Shown here one piece after another: positions 25,470 to 32,700 of a stretch of DNA of 32,700 nucleotides. Origin of the DNA: CAYWWY01 sp964580185 (GTDB taxonomy: Bacteria > Thermotogota > Thermotogae > MWEM01); the NCBI GenBank assembly GCA_964580185.1, contig CAZOJQ010000034.1, positions 1 to 32,700 on the forward strand. The letters are read 5' to 3'. Numbering within the stretch: position 1 is the first letter of the stretch; every line of letters begins with the position of its first letter. A program made the translations under genes and the position numbers. The notes under the pieces were generated by a model. That model saw only the letters and a program-made list of their open reading frames with translations. It ran no database searches and was not told the DNA's origin.

Positions 25470-27572
25470 GTGAGTAGCGAATATGAGCAATATCTCAGCA
25501 CCTTCATTGATGAAGCAAAGGAATATATGGCCATTCTCAATGAAAAGATGCTCTTGCTTGAGAAAGAAACGGACAATATGGATGCGATCAATGAAATCTT
25601 TCGTGCCATCCATACCCTCAAAGGAATGTCTGGAACAATGGGGTTTGAAAACATTGGAAAACTGAGCCACCTCATGGAAAGTATTTTCGAATTAGCCCGA
25701 AATCGGAAGATGGTAATTCATTCGGGATTAATGGATTCCCTCTTTGACGGAGTCGATTCCATTGGAAAGATGCTGGAAGAAGTTTCTTCGTCAGGGACCG
25801 ATTCGGCGACAGATTGCACGCAACTGATCAATCGCTACGAAGATATCCTTCAGGGAAAAACAGATGCTTCTCCTGTTTCGAAAGGAAAAGAGGAACAGGT
25901 TAAAGTCGCAAAAGAATCGGAGAATGAACAGAATCTCCTTCTCGGTCAGAAGGAACTGAACTTTAGCGAAATCCCGTTTCCTATTCCTGAAGAAATACAA
26001 CACGCATTGAGTTCAGCAGCGTCTCAGGGGTTTTCACCCTATTATATGCAAATCCAATTGGATAAAGGAACGGTCCTGAAAAGCGCTCGGATGTACATGG
26101 TGTTTCACCGTCTAGAAGAGCTTGGCTCTGAAGTGCTTTTCACTGTTCCGAGTGTTGAAGATATTGAAGACGAGAAGTTTGACTTTGATGTAGACGTTCT
26201 CTTTCCGTCTCAATTGCCAGACGAAAAATTGGTGAAGGAAATCCAATCAATTGCAGAAGTTGAAAACGTTCGCATCATTAAGCTAGCAGTTGATCATCGG
26301 CAGAAAGAAACAAGCCTAGAAGCAGCTATTGGTGGAATGATGGATCGCGGTTTAGAAGAATCAACCAAGCAAAGCGTTCAAGGGAAAAACGGACAAACCT
26401 TTGCTCCTACAAACATCACGCAAACCATTCGAGTTGATATTGAAAAACTCGATACGCTCATGAATCTGATGGCAGAATTGGTGATTTCGAGAAGCAGGAT
26501 CAATGAAACGTTAAAGCAACACTCGATAAAGCAAGTGGATGAGAGCTTAGCTCAATTGAGCCGGATTACTCTTGATCTTCAGAATATTGTGATGAAAATC
26601 CGAATGGTTCCTGTTTCCTACGTATTTAACCGGTTTCCCCGAATGGTTCGAGACCTTGCCCGCAATTCTTCTAAAGAAATTCATCTACTCATTACCGGGA
26701 AAGAGACTGAACTTGATCGAACCGTTGTGGAGGAGGTGGGCGAACCTTTGGTCCATCTATTACGGAATTCAGTCGATCACGGAATCGAGAGTCGGGATGA
26801 ACGGCTGAAGAAAGGCAAAGCGCCAGTAGGAACGATTCACCTTAATGCCAAACATGAAGGAAACAATGTAGTGATCGAGATTAGCGATGATGGAAAAGGG
26901 TTGGATCGCAACTCGATTCTTTCGAAAGCCATTGAAAAAGGATTGATTGACGAGATATCAGCGGTCTCTCTCTCTGATGAAGAAGTGTATCAGTTCATTT
27001 TCCTTCCAGGGTTTTCTACCAAAAACGAAGTGAGCACTCTTTCTGGACGAGGAGTTGGCATGGATGTTGTGAAAACCGGAATTGAGAACCTAAATGGGAA
27101 TGTGACCATAGAGAGCGAATCCGGAAAAGGGAGTAAAGTAACGATCCGTCTTCCCTTAACATTAGCCATAATTCAAGCCTTGCTAATAAAAGTATCTGGT
27201 TTTGTCTTTGCAATACCGATTGCCTCCATAGATAGTACGCTCACATTGCCTACCACGGAAATCCAAGTCGTGCAATCTAGAGAAGTGATTGTGATCCGCG
27301 GGGAGATCATACCGATTATTTGGTTAAAAGAACTATTCCGTCTCTCCAACGAAAAAAAGTATTCTCAGATCCATGTTGTAATTGTGAAGGTTGGGGCAAA
27401 AAAACACGGTTTTGTTGTTGATACACTTCTTGGTCAAGATGACATCGTTATCAAATCAATGGGAAAACTAATGAAAGACGTCCGTGAGTTTAGCGGGGCA
27501 GCCATTTTGGGTGATGGAAGCATCGCCCTGATTCTTGAAGTGGGCGCAATCTGCTACCAAGACAGATCATAA
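25470..27572 (+). CDS. cheA: Chemotaxis histidine kinase CheA
   Basis: A 700-residue CheA with all five domains. P1 carries phospho-acceptor His48 in RAIHTLKGMSG. P2 (about 170-275) binds the response regulators. P3 dimerisation helices lie near 325-390. The P4 kinase has the N box LLRNSVDHGIE, the G1 box ISDDGKGLD and the G2 box GRGVGMDVV. P5 (about 560-700) is the CheW-like receptor-coupling domain. It phosphorylates CheY in response to chemoreceptors at the cell pole. GTG 25470 has GGAGGTGG 5 bases before it. No cheW or cheB/cheR gene is adjacent; the next gene is cheY. Confidence 0.97.
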   Translation: MSSEYEQYLSTFIDEAKEYMAILNEKMLLLEKETDNMDAINEIFRAIHTLKGMSGTMGFENIGKLSHLMESIFELARNRKMVIHSGLMDSLFDGVDSIGKMLEEVSSSGTDSATDCTQLINRYEDILQGKTDASPVSKGKEEQVKVAKESENEQNLLLGQKELNFSEIPFPIPEEIQHALSSAASQGFSPYYMQIQLDKGTVLKSARMYMVFHRLEELGSEVLFTVPSVEDIEDEKFDFDVDVLFPSQLPDEKLVKEIQSIAEVENVRIIKLAVDHRQKETSLEAAIGGMMDRGLEESTKQSVQGKNGQTFAPTNITQTIRVDIEKLDTLMNLMAELVISRSRINETLKQHSIKQVDESLAQLSRITLDLQNIVMKIRMVPVSYVFNRFPRMVRDLARNSSKEIHLLITGKETELDRTVVEEVGEPLVHLLRNSVDHGIESRDERLKKGKAPVGTIHLNAKHEGNNVVIEISDDGKGLDRNSILSKAIEKGLIDEISAVSLSDEEVYQFIFLPGFSTKNEVSTLSGRGVGMDVVKTGIENLNGNVTIESESGKGSKVTIRLPLTLAIIQALLIKVSGFVFAIPIASIDSTLTLPTTEIQVVQSREVIVIRGEIIPIIWLKELFRLSNEKKYSQIHVVIVKVGAKKHGFVVDTLLGQDDIVIKSMGKLMKDVREFSGAAILGDGSIALILEVGAICYQDRS

Positions 27573-27632
27573 ACATGGACAGGTTTTGCAGAAAGACTAC
27601 CAAAAGTCAAGTACGAGGGGGGATGGAGAAAC

Positions 27633-27995
27633 ATGGGAAGAAGAGTTCTAATTGTTGATGATGCTGCATTCATGCGGATGATTTTAAAAGACATCGTTTC
27701 AAAGAATGGGTTTGAAGTCGCAGGAGAAGCGGGAAACGGGATTGAAGCAGTAGAAAAGTATCGCGAAAGCAAACCGGACGTTGTGACGATGGATATTACG
27801 ATGCCTGAAATGAATGGGATTGAGGCAATCAAAAAAATCCGTGAACACGATAGCAACGCTAAAGTGATAGTATGTAGTGCGATGGGTCAGCAAGCAATGG
27901 TGATCGAAGCCATACAAGCTGGAGCAAAAGACTTTATCGTAAAGCCTTTTCAGCATTCCAGAGTCGTTGAAGCGCTAAACAAAGTATTGGGTTAA
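27633..27995 (+). CDS. cheY: Chemotaxis response regulator CheY
   Basis: A 120-residue single receiver domain with acidic pocket Asp9/Asp10, phosphorylation site Asp54 (VTMDITMP), switch Ser82 (VCSAMGQQ) and Lys104 (VKPF). It diffuses from CheA to the motor and changes rotation by binding FliM. The sequence strongly resembles Thermotoga maritima CheY as I recall it, including the same residue numbering for the active site. The start is preceded by GAGGGGGGATGG. It lies 60 bases after cheA and overlaps fliO by one base (TAATG). Confidence 0.96.
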   Translation: MGRRVLIVDDAAFMRMILKDIVSKNGFEVAGEAGNGIEAVEKYRESKPDVVTMDITMPEMNGIEAIKKIREHDSNAKVIVCSAMGQQAMVIEAIQAGAKDFIVKPFQHSRVVEALNKVLG

Positions 27996-28405
27996 TGGCT
28001 ACTGAGACAATCGCTGAAACATCAACGAAAGCAGGAATGGATTTGGTGGGGACATTCCTGCCTTTTCTCATAGCGACACTCCTTTTATTTGGGATTCTGT
28101 TTCTTGTCTATTGGTTGCTTAAGAAGAGCAACCTAACTAGGAATAAAGGAGATTTCTTTCATGTTCTCGCTTCCCAACCACTAGACCGTCTTTCAAGCAT
28201 TCACCTGGTTCGTTTTACTAAGGAGTTCTTTGTGGTTGGAACAGCAAACGGGCATATTTCTGTCATCCATCGATTTACGGATCCTGAAGACAAAGAGATG
28301 CTCAACCTTCAGTTCCAGAAAAGGAAAATTTCTCCTTTTATGGCAACACTGAATCGAAAAGTGTTTGATGAGCAGGTCAAAAAATTAGATGCTATGGATG
28401 AGTGA
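27995..28405 (+). CDS. fliO: Flagellar export protein FliO (FliO/FliZ family)
   Basis: A 136-residue protein with one membrane helix (about residues 17-43, ending YWLLKKSN) followed by a cytoplasmic domain containing FHVLASQPLDRLSSIHLVRF and EFFVVGTANGHISVIHRF, the small SH3-like fold of FliO. FliO assists assembly of the FliP ring of the export gate and is poorly conserved, so position between cheY and fliP is part of the evidence. Start overlaps the cheY stop by one base; its TGA overlaps a possible GTG start of fliP. Confidence 0.85.
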   Translation: MATETIAETSTKAGMDLVGTFLPFLIATLLLFGILFLVYWLLKKSNLTRNKGDFFHVLASQPLDRLSSIHLVRFTKEFFVVGTANGHISVIHRFTDPEDKEMLNLQFQKRKISPFMATLNRKVFDEQVKKLDAMDE

Positions 28406-28416
28406 GGAGACCCTCA

Positions 28417-29238
28417 ATGATTCTGTCGCCTGTGCATCGATCTTCTCTATCGGAACGTCCATTTAGAACTAGGATTCGATTGAAACAGAAAGTATTGATT
28501 CTCCTTTTTCTTGCTTTTGTTTCTCTTTCCCTTTTCCCCCAGGAAACAGCAGTCCCTCTTCCAAGCCTTCAATTTGGCATCGGTATGAGTGAAGATCCGA
28601 ATGATCTGGTCGTAACGATTGAAATTCTCCTCTTGATCACCATTTTGGTCCTTGCCCCCGCCATTATCATGATGGTTACATCGTTTACTCGGATTGTGGT
28701 TGTCTTCTCCATGCTTCGGAATGCTTTAGGAACTCGAACCGCTCCTCCTAACCAAGTTGTTGTAGCGCTTTCTCTTTTCCTTACTTTTTTCATCATGGAA
28801 CCTCAAATCACAGAGATTTGGAATCAGGGAATGGTGCCGTATATGAACCAGGAAATCGGATATGAGGAGATGTTCGATCGGATCGGTACTACAATGAAGC
28901 GGTTCATGGTTCAACAACTCAAAATCCACCGGAATGAAGACAATGTCGATATGCTGCTGGCAAACACAGGTAGAGCTCCTGTTACAGAAATCGATGAAGC
29001 GGATTTAGCCATCATTATACCAGCGTTTATTATTGGAGAGTTGGAAATTGCATTTAAGATGGGGATCCTTCTATTTGTACCGTTTATCTTGATTGATATG
29101 TTGACTGCAAGCATTCTATTAGCGATGGGTATGATCATGATCCCACCTGTCCTAATCTCGATGCCATTCAAACTTCTTCTTTTTGTTATGATTAACGGGT
29201 GGGATATTCTCGTTGGTGGGCTTCTGCGAAGTTTTTAA
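28417..29238 (+). CDS. fliP: Flagellar export gate protein FliP
   Basis: A 273-residue core membrane protein of the flagellar type III export gate. It has a cleavable signal-like first helix (about residues 20-40), a conserved TM hairpin beginning IEILLLITILVLAPAIIMMV, then TSFTRIVVVFSMLRNALG, the family's signature. A periplasmic segment leads to the C-terminal pair FIIGELEIAFKMGILL and IDMLTASILLAMGMIMIPP. ATG 28417 is chosen over GTG 28402 because GAGGAG precedes it by 7 bases. fliQ, fliR and flhB, which usually follow, are absent; a ROK kinase follows instead, 24 bases on. Confidence 0.96.
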   Translation: MILSPVHRSSLSERPFRTRIRLKQKVLILLFLAFVSLSLFPQETAVPLPSLQFGIGMSEDPNDLVVTIEILLLITILVLAPAIIMMVTSFTRIVVVFSMLRNALGTRTAPPNQVVVALSLFLTFFIMEPQITEIWNQGMVPYMNQEIGYEEMFDRIGTTMKRFMVQQLKIHRNEDNVDMLLANTGRAPVTEIDEADLAIIIPAFIIGELEIAFKMGILLFVPFILIDMLTASILLAMGMIMIPPVLISMPFKLLLFVMINGWDILVGGLLRSF

Positions 29239-29262
29239 GCATTAGGAAAAGGAGCGGGTTTC

Positions 29263-30216
29263 ATGCAAGCAAACAGTGTCATTGCAGTTGATATTGGTGG
29301 AACAAAGATTCTGGGCGCAAAATTTGATCAACAAGGGACAATCGGGGCACGCGAAAAAAAAGGAACTAAGACGAGAAAGGGAGATGAAGCTGCTTTCCAT
29401 CAATTGACCCGAGTGATTGATCGACTATGGGCCGAAGAGAACGCGCCGGTTCAAGCGATTAGTATCGGTGTGCCGGGTGTTGTTCGGGACGGGGTCGTGG
29501 TTTTTGCTCCCAACATGCCTTGGAAAGAGTATCCGCTCCAGAAAAAAATCCAGGAACATTATGGAGTGCGTTGTTTTGTTGGCAATGATGCCAATCTTAG
29601 TATGTTGGGAGAATGGAGGTATGGAGCAGGAAAAGGGTGTCAGAATCTCGTCGGCGTTTTTGTTGGGACAGGCGTAGGGGGCGGGATTGTCCTTAATAAT
29701 CAAGTTTATGAGGGGAATACCGGAGGCGCTGGGGAAGTGGGCCATATTATTGTCTCGAATGATGGGCCTTATTGCGGGTGTGGGGCTCGGGGTTGTCTCG
29801 AAAGTTTAACCTCAAAAAATGCAATCCAAAAGGAGATTATTGCCCAAACAAAAAGAGGACGTAAGAGCGTGTTTACCAGTTTGATTGAAACCGATCAATT
29901 CATCCTGAAAAGCTCAATGCTGAAACGAGCTTTAGAAGAGAAAGATATGCTTACTATGGATATTATGGAACGCGTTTCTCAATACCTTGGGATCGGAACT
30001 GCCTCAATCGTGAATCTTTTAGATCCAGAAATCGTGATTTTCGGAGGAGGTGTAATGGAGGCTGTAGGACCATATCTCCTTCCGAAAATTATCGCCCATG
30101 CCCAAAGTTATGCGATCTTGCGGATTATGGAAAAGGTGAAAATCGAATTAAGCACACTAAAAGATGATGCATGCTTATATGGGGCTTATGCATTGGCACT
30201 CATGAGCGAACCTTAG
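29263..30216 (+). CDS. ROK-family sugar kinase (probable glucokinase)
   Basis: A 317-residue ROK kinase without an N-terminal DNA-binding domain, so an enzyme and not a repressor. It has the N-terminal phosphate loop DIGGTKILGAKF, catalytic Asp in GNDANLSMLGEW, GTGVGGGIV, GEVGHIIV (the ExGH metal/sugar segment), and the zinc motif CGCGARGCLE. Glucokinase is most likely, with ManNAc, fructose or allose kinase as alternatives. ATG 29263 follows AAAAGGAGCGGG. It is the last gene of the chemotaxis-flagellar block. Its TAG overlaps the lptD stop on the other strand (TTAG), so there is no room for a terminator between them. Confidence 0.93.
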   Translation: MQANSVIAVDIGGTKILGAKFDQQGTIGAREKKGTKTRKGDEAAFHQLTRVIDRLWAEENAPVQAISIGVPGVVRDGVVVFAPNMPWKEYPLQKKIQEHYGVRCFVGNDANLSMLGEWRYGAGKGCQNLVGVFVGTGVGGGIVLNNQVYEGNTGGAGEVGHIIVSNDGPYCGCGARGCLESLTSKNAIQKEIIAQTKRGRKSVFTSLIETDQFILKSSMLKRALEEKDMLTMDIMERVSQYLGIGTASIVNLLDPEIVIFGGGVMEAVGPYLLPKIIAHAQSYAILRIMEKVKIELSTLKDDACLYGAYALALMSEP

Positions 30217-32549
30217 AAAATGGAAAAGTCAAATTCCATATCTTTCGGATTAAACTTGACAAACTTTTCTGGAAACGCTTTTATATGAAATGAAGTTGAT
30301 ATCTTATCCAGTTCCAACCCCCCATCCACTTGTTTGAATGAGATGGAGGTTTCATTCACCCAACAGTGAAGATCCCATTTCATACCCAATGAAAGTGTGA
30401 GGAATTCCGAAGTTTTGGTGTTGAACGTTGCTCCGATATCCAAGTCCAAGCCGGAAAATGCCCCGGTAAATGCCAAAGTTAACCGAGGTTCCCGAAAGGT
30501 TGTTCTCAACCCTAGTGTGAAATCTTCAAATCGAGCGGAAAGTCGATTGCTTATAAAGGGAAAACTCTGGTCTTTCGGGACAAAATGAAACTCTGAATCC
30601 GATGTTAAGCTCTTCAACTTACCATAACTCCCCAAAGAGAAGCTCAGTTTGTTTACGATTTTGTCGACTGGTTGATCCAAATGGTACCGCGCAAGAAAAT
30701 CTACTGAGTACCGAAAATCTTGACTCCGAATCCCAAAACTATAATTTGTGCTATCGATTCGTTCGTTCCGAAGATCCCAAGTGCTATCTGTATTTGCGGA
30801 TAGATCATACGAAAACAATTTCCAGTTTGAGCGAGTCGTGATCACAGGGTTGGCAAGCTGATCTTCTTTTTTAATAAAGTCGTAGGAAGTTGAAACGCCT
30901 AGTTGGGTTCCGACAAAAGGAATAGATATTGAGCTTGAAAGCTTCAGCACATTCGTTTCACGATTATGTGAAAATGGTGCAAGGTTTTCTCCTTTTACAA
31001 AAAGGAAGTTGTGCGTAAATTTGGTTTTCCATAGTCCGAAGTTTAGGTCAAGGGTTGTGTCAACCGCTTCTGAGTATCTCCATCCCACCTCGTCTTGGAT
31101 TGATCTTAGATACCCGACCCTCATGGTGTATCCAGTCTGAAATACGATCTCATTGGTTCCGATCCGGTAGTCGAATTTCCGAAAGGGCAGTGTGTTGTCG
31201 ATTTTGAATTCATTGGAAAAGTCATCGTCTTTGTGCTCGAAACGCATGTCAATAACAGACCAGAACGGTGCGAGAATCTGATTCCCACCCAAAGCAATTT
31301 CCGGCATATCGAAACGCCATCCTGTACGGAGCATATAATCGAGGTCTTGAACCACTTCATCCATAGTGGCGGTTGCAGGAGTTGTAGTTTCAGCGGTGAA
31401 GATGAACCGGTCCATTCGCAATTTAACGGGATAGAAATCAGGGCCGACTGAATAGGTATGACTGGACAAAGTGAAAGAAGGCAAACGATATGTGTTGGTT
31501 CCAATAGTCGGCGTGCGGAGTTCTTTCCGAAATGCTTCTAATGTAAATCTTTGTTCGAAAAAGGGACCGGTGATCCGGAGCCCTGTTTCGGTATTGCGGT
31601 TTTTGAGCTGCCAATCTTCCAAAACATTATTGGTATTATAGTAAAACATGAACTGAAACGGATCGATTGCTTTCGTGAGAATATTGAACTTGATTTCTCC
31701 ATGCTGATCAGCCAGGGACTCACTGGCTTTTTGCCTCATAGAAAGTGAGACAACAGTATCGCCGGGCAGTTGGAAGGTATTGTCTATTCCAATTCGCGTT
31801 CCGCTGTTCCGACCTTTCTCAACGGATTCGATGAATATGGATCCTACTTCGTTTTTCGTTGCAAGATAGTTAAACCGCAAATATGCTTTCCATCCTTCTT
31901 CAGCTCCATACGAAAAGGTGTTTTCAATAGGTTGCACCGTTCGATCCAGAGCCATGAAAAAGATTGGATATGGCAACACAGGTACATCGAAGATGTAGAG
32001 GATTAAATCATAGGCGATCATGTCCATTCCTGATTTGATGACGATGTAGTCTGCTTGGAATCGATAGTGGGGTTTTTCATCATAATCACAGGTAGTAATA
32101 TACCCACCATGAATTTCCATGATTTCTTCTCCGAACAAGGTTTTTCCTCGGCTTTGTTCGCCAAAAATGAAGATGTCTTGATCGCGGCCTGCTTTATTCT
32201 TTGATGTTGTCTTTCCTCTCAGGCTATAGAGAAAGGTTGCATTGTTCTCAACATACATTTTAATCGAGTTCGCTGTGTATACGTCTTTTTCCCGGATCAA
32301 CTGAACCTTTTCTTCAACAGAACTCTCCGCAACCAGGTAATCCACCAATCCGGACTCGTCAAGATATAGCCATACCCATGGGGCGCGAAGCACGAATTCC
32401 TCGAAGGCGATTCGGACATCGCCTTCCAAAATGATCAAGCCTTTCTTACCATCCATTTTGATTTGGTCGGCTTCCACTTTGGCATCAAACGCTTGTGCTG
32501 GAGTAAGGGATGCTGGATTTGGAATCGGTACGGGGAGCCAGGACGAGAT
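30213..32549 (-). CDS. LptD/OstA-like outer-membrane assembly protein, 5' end damaged or missing
   Basis: An N-terminal OstA-type domain (ADQIKMDGKKGLIILEGDVRI, key: LEGDV) is followed by a long beta-barrel of alternating residues ending DFSIF with terminal Phe. YITTCDYDEKPHYRFQAD and VPVLPYPIFFMAL are typical LptD segments. In Gram-negative bacteria LptD with LptE inserts lipopolysaccharide into the outer leaflet; no LptE-like gene is seen here. The first ordinary start codon in frame is GTG 32477, but coding-like sequence continues upstream through PASLTPAQAFDAKVEAD, where AQA looks like a signal-peptidase I site. The frame then closes at a stop at 32552-32550 without any start or hydrophobic core. 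The signal peptide therefore appears lost at the junction with the J-domain fragment. From GTG 32477 the protein is 754 residues. Confidence 0.85.
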   Translation of the reverse strand: MSSWLPVPIPNPASLTPAQAFDAKVEADQIKMDGKKGLIILEGDVRIAFEEFVLRAPWVWLYLDESGLVDYLVAESSVEEKVQLIREKDVYTANSIKMYVENNATFLYSLRGKTTSKNKAGRDQDIFIFGEQSRGKTLFGEEIMEIHGGYITTCDYDEKPHYRFQADYIVIKSGMDMIAYDLILYIFDVPVLPYPIFFMALDRTVQPIENTFSYGAEEGWKAYLRFNYLATKNEVGSIFIESVEKGRNSGTRIGIDNTFQLPGDTVVSLSMRQKASESLADQHGEIKFNILTKAIDPFQFMFYYNTNNVLEDWQLKNRNTETGLRITGPFFEQRFTLEAFRKELRTPTIGTNTYRLPSFTLSSHTYSVGPDFYPVKLRMDRFIFTAETTTPATATMDEVVQDLDYMLRTGWRFDMPEIALGGNQILAPFWSVIDMRFEHKDDDFSNEFKIDNTLPFRKFDYRIGTNEIVFQTGYTMRVGYLRSIQDEVGWRYSEAVDTTLDLNFGLWKTKFTHNFLFVKGENLAPFSHNRETNVLKLSSSISIPFVGTQLGVSTSYDFIKKEDQLANPVITTRSNWKLFSYDLSANTDSTWDLRNERIDSTNYSFGIRSQDFRYSVDFLARYHLDQPVDKIVNKLSFSLGSYGKLKSLTSDSEFHFVPKDQSFPFISNRLSARFEDFTLGLRTTFREPRLTLAFTGAFSGLDLDIGATFNTKTSEFLTLSLGMKWDLHCWVNETSISFKQVDGGLELDKISTSFHIKAFPEKFVKFNPKDMEFDFSIF

Positions 32550-32700
32550 TCAAAAGGCGTATCGCGCCTTGGCGAAAAAATTTCACCCGGACATCAACAA
32601 GGAAGCCGGAGCCGAAGAGCGATTCAAGAAAATCAACGAAGCCAACGATGTGTTGAAAGACCCGGAGAAACGCAAGCTTTACGATAGCTTGGGCGCGAAC
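32536..32700 (+). CDS. J-domain (DnaJ/CbpA-type) fragment, truncated at both ends in this window
   Basis: Fifty-five residues from Ser at 32536 to the window end are J-domain-like: EIQKAYRALAKK (helix II), the HPD motif in FHPDINKE, and EERFKKINEANDVLKDP plus RKLYDSLGAN (helices III-IV). The HPD motif stimulates Hsp70 ATPase. The gene continues beyond the window. On the left the first helix with its YYxxLGV-type motif is not seen; the frame stays open upstream but reads GVRDAGFGIGTG, which matches only loosely. No plausible start codon with ribosome-binding site is visible. The fragment lies head to head with lptD, and both genes fail at the same place. It could be the start of a DnaJ or a CbpA-like protein; SLGAN just after helix IV is more CbpA-like. 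Confidence 0.75.

Noticed and set aside
30602..31451. Plus-strand open frames inside lptD
   Set aside because: Short, low-complexity, antisense to a barrel-coding region; no start signals.
1..32700. A defence island, mobile element or prophage
   Set aside because: No transposase, integrase, restriction, Cas or phage structural motif was recognised, and almost all sequence is covered by housekeeping, motility or envelope genes.

Overview
The window reads as a continuous stretch of chromosome from a flagellated, Gram-negative-type (diderm), probably anaerobic bacterium with tightly packed genes. Outer-membrane evidence is an LptD/OstA-like protein, a periplasm-spanning SLH/coiled-coil protein, a beta-barrel candidate and a lipoprotein. 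A class I hybrid-cluster protein points to anaerobic life. The gene order cheA-cheY-fliO-fliP, the very Thermotoga-like CheY and DisA, and the Omp-alpha-like SLH protein make Thermotogota, or a close deep-branching diderm, the best guess. That assignment is inference from family resemblance and no phylogeny was run. No rRNA, tRNA, CRISPR array, insertion sequence or prophage was seen.

Layout. (1) Positions 2-6490, plus strand: the end of an MFS transporter, an ABC-F ATPase, histidine ammonia-lyase (hutH) and a LonB-type protease. All three junctions are 4-base ATGA overlaps. (2) Positions 6573-9710, minus strand: hcp with a small cupin gene upstream, read from a promoter with an FNR/CRP-like palindrome, then an SLH-domain envelope protein. 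(3) Positions 9838-14073, plus strand: a DppA-type aminopeptidase, valS and a YjjG-type HAD phosphatase, divergent from the SLH gene. (4) Positions 14154-17258, minus strand: fliG-fliH-fliI, without fliF or fliJ next to them. (5) Positions 17392-25391, plus strand: disA, a stand-alone formimidoyl-THF cyclodeaminase, tgt, hutU, a predicted barrel protein, a lipoprotein, ispD and a PIN-PhoH ATPase. Gaps are from an 8-base overlap to about 30 bases, so this is probably one transcription unit. (6) Positions 25470-30216, plus strand: cheA, cheY, fliO, fliP and a ROK sugar kinase, with their own extended -10 promoter. (7) Positions 30213-32549, minus strand: lptD, converging on the ROK gene with overlapping stop codons. 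(8) Positions 32536-32700: a J-domain fragment that appears without its first helix at the point where lptD also loses its signal peptide. This looks like a rearrangement or assembly junction.

How the genes fit together. Three steps of histidine breakdown are present (hutH, hutU, cyclodeaminase), but they lie in two unrelated housekeeping operons, and hutI and a regulator are absent here. Flagellar and chemotaxis genes form two separate blocks. Four of the six promoters I could place carry a TGn extended -10 with no good -35. I found no clear undescribed defence or mobile system. The least explained items are the barrel-lipoprotein pair, the double palindrome before cupin-hcp, and the right-hand junction.
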